In this document: positions 9,016 to 17,619 of the stretch, in pieces
Numbering within the stretch: the stretch's first letter is position 1
How the letters are laid out: the number at the start of each line of letters is the position of its first letter
DNA from: Bacillus sp. OK048
GTDB taxonomy: Bacteria > Bacillota > Bacilli > Bacillales > Cytobacillaceae
Length of the DNA stretch: 64,000 bases
Direction: 5' to 3'
NCBI RefSeq assembly: GCF_900103525.1
Contig: NZ_FNHN01000003.1
Span: forward strand, 186,001-250,000
Notes under the pieces: model-generated
What the model was told of the DNA's origin: nothing
Seen by the model: the letters and a program-made list of their open reading frames with translations, nothing else
Databases searched by the model: none
Made by a program: the position numbers and the translations under genes

Positions 9016-10002
9016 TTATATAGCAAATTCCTCGATTGTATTTGGTGCAAACAATTCTTCAATTTTTACACGTCTTTCAGACAATCCTTGTTTGTAGTGA
9101 TAATCTAAAAATGTTTCAAGTGCCTTTCTATTTTTCTCCAACCCATAAGTCCATAAGTCATCTTTAAAAAATTGACGTGCTTCCTCTGCATCTGCTACAA
9201 ACCACGGCAGCATCGTTTTAATAGCCGTTGTATCAAAAAGATTCTTCTTAGCAATTTCCCTAGCTTGGTTGAATGATTTAACTAGTTCTTGGGCCACCCA
9301 AGGATTTTCATGATAAACATCTTTTTTGACGACCACTGTATGCATAATCGGGAAAATGCCCGTTTTTCGATAATAATCCATTTCTACTGCTTTATAGTTT
9401 GGGAATAAGCGTGAAATACGCGGATCGCCTTCATCAAACGCTTTAGGCAGTCTTGCACATAAAAGACCATCAATTTCACCCGCTAACAACATGGATGTAA
9501 GGGTTTTTCCTTCCGGCGCTTCCTCAACTGTAAGATTTGCCGGAGGAGTCCATGGAACTCTCTCTTTTCTTCCACTCTGTTCTTCTCCGCCAGTAACCCA
9601 AGTAATTGATTCAGGAGACACACCATATTCGTCTTCTAAAATTCCACGCTGCCATACTAATGCAGTCATTTGATATTCTGGAACACCGATACGCCGGCCA
9701 ATTAATTGTTCAGGTGAAGTAATCCCCGCATCATTTCTTACTAAAATATTGCCGTGTCTAAAGGCACGTGAAAGAAATACTGGCAGCGCGATAAAAGGAC
9801 TACTCCCACGGGAAACTCCCATCACATAGGATGATAATGAAAATTCAGCAACATCTATATCCTGGTACCGGGCCATTCTAAAGAACAGCTCCTCGGCATC
9901 TAGATGCAATGGAAATAGATTGACTCCTTGTACACGAACTCTCCCATCATGAATAGGGGCGCAACGATCATAATCACCTGTAGCTAAGCTAAGTTTTAAC
10001 AT
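9016..10002 (-). CDS. 4,5-dihydroxyphthalate decarboxylase-like protein, copy 1
   Basis: A 328-residue protein resembling the 4,5-dihydroxyphthalate decarboxylase (Pht5) family, which has a periplasmic-binding-protein-like fold but acts in the cytoplasm. There is no signal peptide; the N-terminus is MLKLSLATGDYDRCAPI. The family length is about 330. These enzymes remove a carboxylate from hydroxylated aromatic dicarboxylates without oxidation, so here it may decarboxylate a ring-hydroxylated acid. It is the last gene of the unit headed by the molybdenum hydroxylase large subunit, 43 bases upstream. A second copy at 17620-18606 differs at only about 12 residues (96% identity). The substrate is inferred from context; a TRAP-associated binding protein is a less likely alternative. 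Confidence 0.75.
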   Translation of the reverse strand: MLKLSLATGDYDRCAPIHDGRVRVQGVNLFPLHLDAEELFFRMARYQDIDVAEFSLSSYVMGVSRGSSPFIALPVFLSRAFRHGNILVRNDAGITSPEQLIGRRIGVPEYQMTALVWQRGILEDEYGVSPESITWVTGGEEQSGRKERVPWTPPANLTVEEAPEGKTLTSMLLAGEIDGLLCARLPKAFDEGDPRISRLFPNYKAVEMDYYRKTGIFPIMHTVVVKKDVYHENPWVAQELVKSFNQAREIAKKNLFDTTAIKTMLPWFVADAEEARQFFKDDLWTYGLEKNRKALETFLDYHYKQGLSERRVKIEELFAPNTIEEFAI

Positions 10003-10045
10003 ACACTCTATCTCCTTTTTGTTTAAGATTGTGTTAGCGTTATCA

Positions 10046-12430
10046 TCAATTATTCAGTAATGACCAGATATAATTAGGAGATAACGGTAATTTATTTATT
10101 TTAATATCGAATTGACTTAATGCATCTTCGATTGCATTAGCTAAGACAGCAGGGGGAGATATGGTTCCACCTTCACCAAGCCCCTTTACACCTAGTGGAT
10201 TTCTTGGACTAGCTGATTCCATATGAATCGAGGTAATTTCAGGAATTTCACTGGCTGTTGGTATAAGATAATCCATATAGGTTCCTGTTAATAACTGACC
10301 ATTTTTATCATAAATAATCTCTTCATATACAGCACCGCCAATCCCTTGGGCAACCCCGCCCATTAATTGACCATCAGCAATAAGCGGGTTGATAATCTTA
10401 CCTGCATCGTGTGAAACAACATAATTAACTATCTCAAACTTTCCAGTCTCAATATCTACTTCTACAATTGCAGCATGGACTCCATTGGAATAGGTTACCG
10501 TCTCTGGAATAAAATATTTCTCTGTACGTAACCCAGGTTCAATATCCATATACTTTGCAGGTAATTTATTTGGCTTTACCCACTCTACCAATTCAGCGTA
10601 AGTATACCCTCGGTCTTCATCCTCTTTATGAGTCACTCGACCATTTTCAATCCTAAGATGATCGATTGGGACTTCAAGTAAAACGGAAGATATTTCCAAT
10701 GCCTTCTTACGAATTTCTTTTGCTGCCAACATTACAGCGCTTCCGCTTACAACTGCACTTCTGCTTCCGTATGTGCCGCTCCCATAATATATGGCACCTG
10801 TATCCCCAATAATTACTTGAACTGTTTCAATATCTACCCCTAAAATATCTGCACATATTTGAGCCCAAGTTGTTTTATGCCCTTGGCCTTGATCCGCCGA
10901 ACTAACCTTACAAATAACAGCACCGGTTGAATCAATTTCGATTCCACAGCCATCGTGGGGGCCTTGACCAGTTCCTTCAACATAAGCTGAAAAGCCTATA
11001 CCTAAATATTTTCCATTCTCTAACGCCTGTTTTTGTCTTAATCGAAATTCATCATAGTTTATTGCTTTCACGGCTTTTTCAAAACAATCCAGGTAATCGC
11101 CAGAATCATACACCATGGGTTCCCCATCTTTATAAATACGGCCAGTGTCAAATGGCATCTCATTAACTGTAATCATGTTCTTTCTTCTAACCTCAATAGG
11201 GTCCAAATATAACTTTTTGGCAATCAAATCAATAATTCTATCCATGACAAACACTGCTTCCGGTCTACCAGCTCCTCGATATTGAGAACATGGAGTTTTA
11301 TTCGTCACAGCAACTTTTGCTTCACACTCATAGTTTAAGATTCGATAAGGACCGGGTAAGTGAGCTGCTGTGTTGTAAGTTGAATTAATACCATATAAAC
11401 TATGAGCGCCGGTATCAAGGATTAACTCATTTCGAAGCCCTGTAATGGTTCCGTCCTTCATGAAACCCACTTCTACTTTATTAAGCTGGTCTCTGGCATG
11501 AGCCGCACTTGTCATATGTTCTAAACGGTCTTCGGTCCATTTTAAAGGGAATTGAAGTTTTTTAGCGAAATATGCCATGGCTATCTCTTCTGGATAAACT
11601 AGTGCTTTACCGCCAAAGCCGCCTCCAACATTAGGAGCAATAACTCGTATATTCATTTCAGCAATCCCTAAACACTTTGAGATATGAGACCTGACCATAT
11701 GCGGCATTTGGGTTGAACTCCAGACCGTTAGTGAATTAGACGTGTTATCCCATTTAGAAATTACTCCCCGGGTTTCCATTGGGTTTGCGCTTTGTCTATT
11801 AATTTTAAATGATTCCTTTAACACAAAATCTGATTCAGAGAATGCTTTCTGAACATTTCCAGCCTCCACTTTGTAAGAGACCGCTATATTATCTCCCCAA
11901 TCCTCATGCAATAACGTTGAATCATTGGTTATCGCTGTCTCAGGATCAACAACAGCCGGGAGTGGCTCATAATTAACGTTTATTAATTGTAAGGCATCTT
12001 CTGCGATTGCTCTTGAAGTTGCAATAACTGCTGCTATTGGCTCACCAACAAAATAAACTTTATCGTATGCAAGTGCTCTTTGAGTTTGCGGCTTTAACAT
12101 TGGTTTTTCACGTGCTTGAACAGCAGGATAAACATTGGACATGATTGGCACGATACCAATATCTTTATATAATTCTTTTCCTGTGAAAATCGCTTTTACT
12201 CCTTCAAGCTGCAAAGCTTTTGAAACGTTAAGGTCGATAATTTTAGCATGAGCATATGGAGACCTTAAAAAAGCGGCATGATGCATATTTAATATTTTAA
12301 TATCATCTAAATATTCACCTTTCCCTGTAAGTAATCGCTTATCTTCTCTTCGTTTAATTGATTTACCAATATATTTATTTTCTTTGGTTTTCAGTATACT
12401 CTCCAAAATGATCCCTGCCTTTACTATCAC
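10046..12430 (-). CDS. Molybdenum hydroxylase large subunit (xanthine dehydrogenase family)
   Basis: A 794-residue molybdopterin-binding subunit. The family motifs are PNVGGGFGGK at 266-275, SQYRGAGRPEA at 382-392 and the catalytic GLGEGG near the C-terminus with Glu753. The active-site loop reads YRGAGR, not the Cys-containing AYRCSFR loop of true carbon monoxide dehydrogenase, so it should hydroxylate a ring or an aldehyde with water as oxygen source. Its partner subunits lie at 14364-15760, separated from it by a permease gene. The start is uncertain: the GTG at 12430 has a poor ribosome site, and a TTG eight codons later has a better one (GCAGGG). The substrate is probably a heteroaromatic or aromatic acid of this cluster. 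Confidence 0.87.
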   Translation of the reverse strand: MIVKAGIILESILKTKENKYIGKSIKRREDKRLLTGKGEYLDDIKILNMHHAAFLRSPYAHAKIIDLNVSKALQLEGVKAIFTGKELYKDIGIVPIMSNVYPAVQAREKPMLKPQTQRALAYDKVYFVGEPIAAVIATSRAIAEDALQLINVNYEPLPAVVDPETAITNDSTLLHEDWGDNIAVSYKVEAGNVQKAFSESDFVLKESFKINRQSANPMETRGVISKWDNTSNSLTVWSSTQMPHMVRSHISKCLGIAEMNIRVIAPNVGGGFGGKALVYPEEIAMAYFAKKLQFPLKWTEDRLEHMTSAAHARDQLNKVEVGFMKDGTITGLRNELILDTGAHSLYGINSTYNTAAHLPGPYRILNYECEAKVAVTNKTPCSQYRGAGRPEAVFVMDRIIDLIAKKLYLDPIEVRRKNMITVNEMPFDTGRIYKDGEPMVYDSGDYLDCFEKAVKAINYDEFRLRQKQALENGKYLGIGFSAYVEGTGQGPHDGCGIEIDSTGAVICKVSSADQGQGHKTTWAQICADILGVDIETVQVIIGDTGAIYYGSGTYGSRSAVVSGSAVMLAAKEIRKKALEISSVLLEVPIDHLRIENGRVTHKEDEDRGYTYAELVEWVKPNKLPAKYMDIEPGLRTEKYFIPETVTYSNGVHAAIVEVDIETGKFEIVNYVVSHDAGKIINPLIADGQLMGGVAQGIGGAVYEEIIYDKNGQLLTGTYMDYLIPTASEIPEITSIHMESASPRNPLGVKGLGEGGTISPPAVLANAIEDALSQFDIKINKLPLSPNYIWSLLNN

Positions 12431-12553
12431 TCTAGCAGCTGCTTTTACTACCAGCTATATCGAAATTCCCTATACTAAAAATCAATAATCAACACCTGCG
12501 AAAAAATAGAAAAATCGTTCATCTTAATCAAAACCAATTCGTCTATTTTTGCA

Positions 12554-12581
12554 GTATGTTAGTTATTAATAACCAACATAC
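12554..12581. promoter_or_regulatory. 28-bp near-perfect palindrome before the hydroxylase large subunit
   Basis: GTATGTTAGTTATT is followed by its inverted partner AATAACCAACATAC, with a single mismatched pair. It lies 124 bases before the large-subunit start, between two minus-strand genes. It contains the GTTAG...AAC theme of the operators elsewhere in the cluster but with different spacing, so it may be a divergent copy or bind another regulator. A further ACTAACATACTG element follows at about 12643-12654. Confidence 0.5.
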
Positions 12582-12707
12582 TAAAAACAAACGCCTATAT
12601 TATGGAATTAAAATATTCAGTATATTCACAATGTACCAATCTACTAACATACTGTCAAATTTATCCTGATATATTTTAATTAAAAAAACGTATATTTTAA
12701 ATTAAAA

Positions 12708-14045
12708 TTAAAGAACCTGCTGGTTATTTTGTTCATTATTGATCGTTGGAACTTCAGCAATTTCAATTGGTTGTTCTTTTAAGAAAAATGCACATAAAGC
12801 TCCCACACCAGCAATACAGGCTAAGAATGTGAAAACATTAGTGAAGTTCTGAGTCCCTGATACATTAACTATTACTAGGTATCCAGCGATAATCGGAGAT
12901 AGAAAAGACCCAAACTGTCCAGCTGTATTTGATATCCCTATTGCCTTACCCAGCACTTCTTTTGGGTATCTGTTTTGTAAAGATGCTAAGGAAGCACCGA
13001 TATTAAAACTGATAAAGAATCCGATGAGCAATAACAATGGTAAGAGAACAGAAATATTACCTTTATCAACGTAGCCAATTATCAGAAGTAACGGAATCAG
13101 AGATAAATAAGAAATTAAAGCGATTGGCCTCATGCGATGAAACACTTTATCCATTAACCATCCGCCAAGAATCATAGAAAAGATAGAAATAATGTAAGGT
13201 AAAGTGGCAATTATTCCCATTTGCTTAATATCCATACCATGCTGCTTAACTAAGAAAGAGGTCAGCCAAGTGGTACATCCCCAGTATACAGCTAGTTGAC
13301 AGAACTGAATGATTGAAAATAGATACAAATAACTGTCCTTCAAAAAGATACGACTGCTAACTTTTTGTACTTTTTCTTTTGAGTCTTCTCCAGATATAAC
13401 TTTGGAAGTTTTAATTTTAACTTCCTTCGGTAGTTTAGGTTTCTTTTCCTTTATTTCATTAGGTGAATTCTGTACATACAACCACATCAACATGACTCCA
13501 ATTAAACCGGGAATGGCTAAAACATAAAATACCGGTCGCCACTCACCTCCAAATAAATAGACTGAAAGTGACGTAAGTATGACAGGTCCGAGTGCTGATG
13601 CGACTGTCTTTCCTGTAGAAAAGGAGGACATAGCCATTCCCTGCTCTTTAGATGGAAACCATCTTTTAATAGTCTGTGCTGCTCCTGGATAAAACCCCGC
13701 TTCTCCTATTGCTAATCCAAATCTAAGGATAATGAAATGAGCAAAGTTCTTAACTGAACCTGTCAAAGCGGTTACAATTGAGAATAAAACGATGGAAACT
13801 CCCATGATTTTTTTAGGTCCAAATTTATCAACGAGAAAACCATATGGAATTTGACATAAAGCATATACAAAGAAAAACGCGGAAACAAGTTGTCCTGATT
13901 GTACAGGAGTAAGATTTAGATCCTCTTGCATGAAGGGAAGAAAAGTTGTAATAATTAAGCGATCTAAGTAATTAATAGTATATAAAAACCACAGTAAAAC
14001 GAGTACTAAATACCGTTTTTTTAGGAAAGTTTTAACACCCTTCAT
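12708..14045 (-). CDS. MFS transporter, anion:cation symporter (ACS) type
   Basis: A permease of about 445 residues with twelve predicted membrane helices. It carries the MFS loop signature (GFLVDKFGPKK after helix 2) and the LDRLIITTFLPFM start typical of the ACS subfamily, which includes phthalate, glucarate and nicotinate permeases. It probably imports the aromatic acid used by this cluster. The ATG at 14045 was chosen over a TTG eight codons upstream because AGAGAGG lies 9 bases before it. It sits between the hydroxylase large subunit and the two small subunits, all on the same strand. Confidence 0.85.
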   Translation of the reverse strand: MKGVKTFLKKRYLVLVLLWFLYTINYLDRLIITTFLPFMQEDLNLTPVQSGQLVSAFFFVYALCQIPYGFLVDKFGPKKIMGVSIVLFSIVTALTGSVKNFAHFIILRFGLAIGEAGFYPGAAQTIKRWFPSKEQGMAMSSFSTGKTVASALGPVILTSLSVYLFGGEWRPVFYVLAIPGLIGVMLMWLYVQNSPNEIKEKKPKLPKEVKIKTSKVISGEDSKEKVQKVSSRIFLKDSYLYLFSIIQFCQLAVYWGCTTWLTSFLVKQHGMDIKQMGIIATLPYIISIFSMILGGWLMDKVFHRMRPIALISYLSLIPLLLIIGYVDKGNISVLLPLLLLIGFFISFNIGASLASLQNRYPKEVLGKAIGISNTAGQFGSFLSPIIAGYLVIVNVSGTQNFTNVFTFLACIAGVGALCAFFLKEQPIEIAEVPTINNEQNNQQVL

Positions 14046-14363
14046 CAATTTTTTCCTCTCTAAATTCAATTATGATTTTATTACGATTTCTAACAAAAAT
14101 AAATCTATTTCTTAGTTTGTAGGGAAATTAGAAATGTTTATTTCTTCCAAAAAGAGATAGAATACTAGCAATTAATACCACACAAACAATTTAGAAAAGA
14201 TATTTTTCATAATTGTTTGAGATGGACAAAGGATGTTTTTTTCGATAACGAATTAATGACACCTTTTCTTTTTTGGTAATTGGTTTGGCTGTCATTATTT
14301 TCCCAAAAGTAAGGGTGTCTTCTTCTATATTTTTCAAAAGCAGATCTTTCTATCCATCTATAT
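14046..14363. other. 318-base stretch without a recognised gene
   Basis: AT-rich spacer between the permease and the hydroxylase small subunit. It has no open frame of note, no copy of the cluster operator and no convincing terminator. A weak inverted pair, AATGACA/TGTCATT, is near 14250-14300. Confidence 0.5.
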
Positions 14364-14882
14364 TTAAGACCGTACTATTACTTGTTCTTTCATATTTTCT
14401 CTTTGATTTGCAGTGTTTTCTGTAGAATATTGTTTTACAGCTTTGATAATATTCGTATACCCCGTGCATCTACATAGATTACCAGAAATCATTTCTCTTA
14501 TTTCACTATCATCAGGGGTCGGTTTTTTCTCCAATTCACACACTAATGACATTAGAAATCCTGGTGTACAAAAACCGCATTGCAGCGCATGGTTATCAGA
14601 AAAGGCTTGTTGAAGCGGGTGCAGCGTGCCATCTTCGGCTGCAAGTGATTCAACCGTTTCAATTACTGCTCCATCAGCCTGTACGGTTAGTACTAAACAC
14701 GCGCGTACAGAACGGTTATTCATTTTTACTGTGCATGCCCCGCATACACCGTGTTCGCACCCAATATGAGTACCCGTTAGTCCCAATTCTTCACGTAAAA
14801 AATCTGCAAGTAAAAGACGCGGTTCCACCTCTCTATTGACCTTTTTTCCATTGACCGTTAACGTAATCGTTTCGAGGGTCAT
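14364..14882 (-). CDS. Molybdenum hydroxylase [2Fe-2S] subunit
   Basis: A 172-residue small subunit with both iron-sulfur clusters of the family. The plant-ferredoxin type is Cys42, Cys47, Cys50 and Cys62 (GCEHGVCGACT). The helical type is Cys102, Cys105, Cys137 and Cys139 (CGFCTPG and CRCTG). It passes electrons from the molybdenum centre to FAD. It overlaps the FAD-subunit gene by 4 bases (ATGA), so the two are translationally coupled. The tail after about 150 is polar and longer than usual. Confidence 0.92.
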   Translation of the reverse strand: MTLETITLTVNGKKVNREVEPRLLLADFLREELGLTGTHIGCEHGVCGACTVKMNNRSVRACLVLTVQADGAVIETVESLAAEDGTLHPLQQAFSDNHALQCGFCTPGFLMSLVCELEKKPTPDDSEIREMISGNLCRCTGYTNIIKAVKQYSTENTANQRENMKEQVIVRS

Positions 14883-15760
14883 GCCATCATCCCCTTTGGT
14901 ACTCTATTAATTGCTGTCTGTAATGCTCGCTTTGTTAATACAGAAGCTAAATGAACCCGATATTCCGCCGAAGAGTGCAGATCGCCTTCAGGGTCAAGAT
15001 AATCTTCAATAGCCTCAACAGCTTCCTCAATCACTTGTTCCGTTGGTTCTTTTCCAATTAGGAAGTCTTCAATTTCCTCTAAGATAATAGGTGTCGGTCC
15101 AGCTCCTCCAACAGCCAATTGTACGAAAGAAAAAGTGCCTTCTTCATCAAGTCCAACCACCGCAGCCACTTCAACAAGGGCAAAATCTCCATGTCTCCTT
15201 GTCATTTCAATGAAAGCGGAGCCAAAATTTTCGTTTATTATAGGGAACCTTATCTCCTTTACTAATTCAGTTGGTTCTAGCGATGTTAAAAGATAGGTTA
15301 GAAAAAATTCATCTGTTGGCACTGTTCTTTCTCCATCCGGTCCTATAATCACGATTTCTCCTCGCAGCACACTTAACATGCATGGCAGCTCTGCTGAGGG
15401 ATCAGCATGGGCAATGCTCCCACCTATCGTACCGCGACTACGGATTTGTGGATGCCCTACATTTTTCATGCCTTCTGTAAGTAATGGACAATATTTTTTA
15501 ACTAACTCGGACTCTTCAACCTCGTAATGCCTCGTTAGGGCACCAATTGCAAGAACTGATCCTTCTTTTTTAATATAATTTAATTCTTTTATACGACTGA
15601 CATCAATTAGATACTTGGGTGTTGATAACCGCATATTTAGGACTGGAATTAAGCTTTGTCCACCAGATATGATCTTAGCATCTTCTCCATATTCTTCTAA
15701 ATACTCAATTGCCTCCTCAATCGTGACCGGCCGTAAAAACTCAAATTTTGCTGGTTTCAT
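14879..15760 (-). CDS. Molybdenum hydroxylase FAD-binding subunit
   Basis: A 293-residue medium subunit of the CoxM/xanthine dehydrogenase FAD family. FAD-binding motifs are GGQSL at 33-37 and TIGGSIAHADPSAELP at 111-126. It takes electrons from the iron-sulfur subunit and passes them to an external acceptor. GGAGGTATATAA precedes the ATG. It is the second gene of the CoxG-FAD-FeS unit, 32 bases after the CoxG-like gene, and is coupled to the small subunit by a 4-base overlap. Confidence 0.92.
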   Translation of the reverse strand: MKPAKFEFLRPVTIEEAIEYLEEYGEDAKIISGGQSLIPVLNMRLSTPKYLIDVSRIKELNYIKKEGSVLAIGALTRHYEVEESELVKKYCPLLTEGMKNVGHPQIRSRGTIGGSIAHADPSAELPCMLSVLRGEIVIIGPDGERTVPTDEFFLTYLLTSLEPTELVKEIRFPIINENFGSAFIEMTRRHGDFALVEVAAVVGLDEEGTFSFVQLAVGGAGPTPIILEEIEDFLIGKEPTEQVIEEAVEAIEDYLDPEGDLHSSAEYRVHLASVLTKRALQTAINRVPKGMMA

Positions 15761-15792
15761 TTATATACCTCCACTTTGAATCAGGTGGGACT

Positions 15793-16245
15793 CTAGTTAA
15801 TCACAGTTTTTTTAATAGATTCCTTCATAACGTCTTTAAAGAACTTACCTGCAAGGAATTTTGCAATACCACTTAGCACCCTGCTCCCAACACTTGCAAT
15901 CATTCCGCCCACATCTGCCTTACAATCCCACTCAAGAACACAGCCATTTTCAACAGGACTAAGCTTACAGTCCATTTTTGCAGTTACATGCCCAGGTGAT
16001 CCACTACCCTCTGCATTAAAAATGTAATAATGGAACTTCTCGATTTCCTCTAGCCTTACTTTTCCTATATATTCTCCTTTAACAGCTGCAACTCCTAGTT
16101 TCATGCTTACTTCATATTCGTTTTCACCAACTAGTTCCAATTGTTGACAGCCAGGAATTACCTCCTTTAAAATCTCCGGATCATGCAATGCCTTCCAGAT
16201 AACTTCTACTGGTTGTTTAAATTCTGTTTTCCCTTTTAGTTCCAT
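15793..16245 (-). CDS. CoxG/SRPBCC-like accessory protein, copy 1
   Basis: A 150-residue START/SRPBCC-fold protein of the carbon monoxide dehydrogenase subunit G (CoxG) family. Typical segments are FKQPVEVIWKALHDPEILKEVIPGC, the central GSGSPGHVTAKMDC and the C-terminal VGGMIASVGSRVLSG. CoxG proteins are needed for membrane recruitment or assembly of molybdenum hydroxylases, and some bind the substrate or an intermediate. It heads the unit with the FAD and FeS subunits, 25 bases behind an operator palindrome and behind a good promoter. A paralogue at 21996-22439 is about 85% identical. Confidence 0.88.
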   Translation of the reverse strand: MELKGKTEFKQPVEVIWKALHDPEILKEVIPGCQQLELVGENEYEVSMKLGVAAVKGEYIGKVRLEEIEKFHYYIFNAEGSGSPGHVTAKMDCKLSPVENGCVLEWDCKADVGGMIASVGSRVLSGIAKFLAGKFFKDVMKESIKKTVIN

Positions 16246-16269
16246 TCACAAATTTCCCCCTTTTATTTG

Positions 16270-16281
16270 GTTAGTACTAAC
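16270..16281. promoter_or_regulatory. Cluster operator GTTAGTACTAAC
   Basis: A perfect 12-bp palindrome 25 bases upstream of the first CoxG-like gene, followed by TAAC so that the right half is repeated. It lies between the promoter at 16332-16360 and the gene, about 50 bases downstream of the -10 box. It is one of eight copies or close variants in the cluster and is presumably a repressor site. Confidence 0.75.
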
Positions 16282-16331
16282 TAACATTAAAATCAATATT
16301 TACTTAACTCTATTAATAACTTATTAAATAC

Positions 16332-16360
16332 ATCATAAATTAAACATTTGGAATTTTCAA
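16332..16360 (-). promoter_or_regulatory. Sigma-A type promoter of the CoxG-hydroxylase unit
   Basis: On the minus strand, TTGAAA (-35), 17 bases and TATGAT (-10). A block of about 55 bases that includes this promoter is repeated almost exactly at 23077-23132 in front of the DsrE-like gene, which supports its being functional. Confidence 0.7.
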
Positions 16361-16462
16361 TACATTGTAAATAAAAATATTTTTTTATCAACCTTAAATT
16401 TTAGCGGCTCTTTCATGATTTATCTCGAAGTCTATCACTTTATTACTATACTGTTTTTTATC

Positions 16463-17479
16463 TTAAACATTCATTGTTTCCAATGGTTCATTACCTAAGT
16501 TCATTGAGGTACTATGGCCTGGTTGAAGTTTCGCACTTGGATCAAAATAGGTTTTAGCATTATTTACAGCGATTGGGCCTTCCCCGAAACCAACAGTTAT
16601 TAGTTTTACTTTTCCTGGATATGATGTTACATCCCCGGCTGCATAGATCCCTGGTATATTTGTTTCCATTTTCGTATTTACGAGAATGGAACCCTTTTTC
16701 AATTTAATTCCCCATTCATTAATTGGGCCTAATGAGGATACGAATCCAAAGTTCACAATAACATCATCAGCATCTAAAGCTATATCCTTACTCGTATGAA
16801 TGTTTTCTATTACTATTTTTTCAATTCTTTCTGATCCAATTACGCTTTTTATCGTAAATGGTGTCAAAATATTTACCCTCGAATTCTTTAATCGAGTAAC
16901 ACTGCTCTCATGTGCTCGAAATTTATCCCTGCGATGAACCAGATTGACCTCTTTTGCAATTGGTTCAAGTGCTAGTGCCCAATCGACTGCAGAATCCCCG
17001 CCACCAAGTACAATAACCTTTTTATTATTAAATAAATTCAAATCTTTAATAAAGTAGTGTAAATTAGTCCCTTCAAATCTCTTTGCATTTATAGGTTCAA
17101 AACTTCTTGGCTTAAAAGCTCCAACACCTGCTGTAATAATGATGGCCCTTGAAAAATGATTTCCTTTATTCGTTGAGATTAAAAAGGTACCATCCTTTTG
17201 CCTGTGAATTTTAATCACTTGTTCTTCTAGTCTAATAGAGGGTTGAAAGGGTTCCATTTGGTTTATTAAGTTATTCACCAAGCCCTGTGCACGTATATGC
17301 GGAAATCCCGCAACATCGTAAATATATTTTTCTGGATAAAGGGCTGCAAGTTGTCCGCCTAGTTGTGGCATGCTTTCGATAATTTTTACAGTGCATTGTC
17401 TCATTCCTGCATAGAATGCTGTAAATAATCCAGTGGGCCCCCCGCCTATCACAGTTATATCATATAGTTGTTGATTCAT
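16463..17479 (-). CDS. Ferredoxin-NADP reductase, thioredoxin-reductase-like (YumC type)
   Basis: A 338-residue flavoprotein. The FAD site is [17 protein letters not shown] at the N-terminus, the NADPH site is [17 protein letters not shown] in the middle, and the C-terminal FAD motif is [14 protein letters not shown]. There is no CxxC redox pair, so it is not a thioredoxin reductase; the match is to type 2 ferredoxin-NADP reductases. Here it probably feeds electrons to the Rieske dioxygenase of the cluster, possibly through a ferredoxin encoded elsewhere. It has its own operator 29 bases upstream and AGGAGAAAAAA before the ATG. Confidence 0.88.
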   Translation of the reverse strand: MNQQLYDITVIGGGPTGLFTAFYAGMRQCTVKIIESMPQLGGQLAALYPEKYIYDVAGFPHIRAQGLVNNLINQMEPFQPSIRLEEQVIKIHRQKDGTFLISTNKGNHFSRAIIITAGVGAFKPRSFEPINAKRFEGTNLHYFIKDLNLFNNKKVIVLGGGDSAVDWALALEPIAKEVNLVHRRDKFRAHESSVTRLKNSRVNILTPFTIKSVIGSERIEKIVIENIHTSKDIALDADDVIVNFGFVSSLGPINEWGIKLKKGSILVNTKMETNIPGIYAAGDVTSYPGKVKLITVGFGEGPIAVNNAKTYFDPSAKLQPGHSTSMNLGNEPLETMNV

Positions 17480-17507
17480 TTTTTTCTCCTTTCAACCAAC
17501 TTTGTAT

Positions 17508-17519
17508 GTTAGCACTAAC
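17508..17519. promoter_or_regulatory. Cluster operator variant GTTAGCACTAAC
   Basis: One base different from the consensus palindrome and 29 bases upstream of the ferredoxin-NADP reductase start. It is followed by TATC, as at the 29144 site. Confidence 0.7.
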
Positions 17520-17559
17520 TATCACAAAAACAAAATGAATGATTACCATTACAAAGGAC

Positions 17560-17594
17560 ATTGCCAAGGGTCCTAAATGCAGGTCCTTGGCAAT
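17560..17594 (-). terminator. Hairpin after the second decarboxylase-like gene
   Basis: ATTGCCAAGG pairs with CCTTGGCAAT around a loop in which GGACC and GGTCC can also pair. On the minus strand it lies 26 bases after the stop codon but is followed only by GTCCTTTG, so it may attenuate rather than fully terminate. A related but weaker hairpin (AAGGGTC/GACCCTT, 8956-8982) follows the first copy of the gene. Confidence 0.5.
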
Positions 17595-17619
17595 AAAGCA
17601 TTCCCCTTACGACAATATA

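Noticed and set aside
9016..10002. Periplasmic solute-binding protein (NMT1/TAXI-like)
   Set aside because: It has no signal peptide or lipobox, and the sequence follows the 4,5-dihydroxyphthalate decarboxylase family over its whole length.
10046..15760. Aerobic carbon monoxide dehydrogenase (CoxLMS)
   Set aside because: The large subunit lacks the Cys-containing AYRCSFR loop of CO dehydrogenase and the genes lie in an aromatic-acid type cluster.
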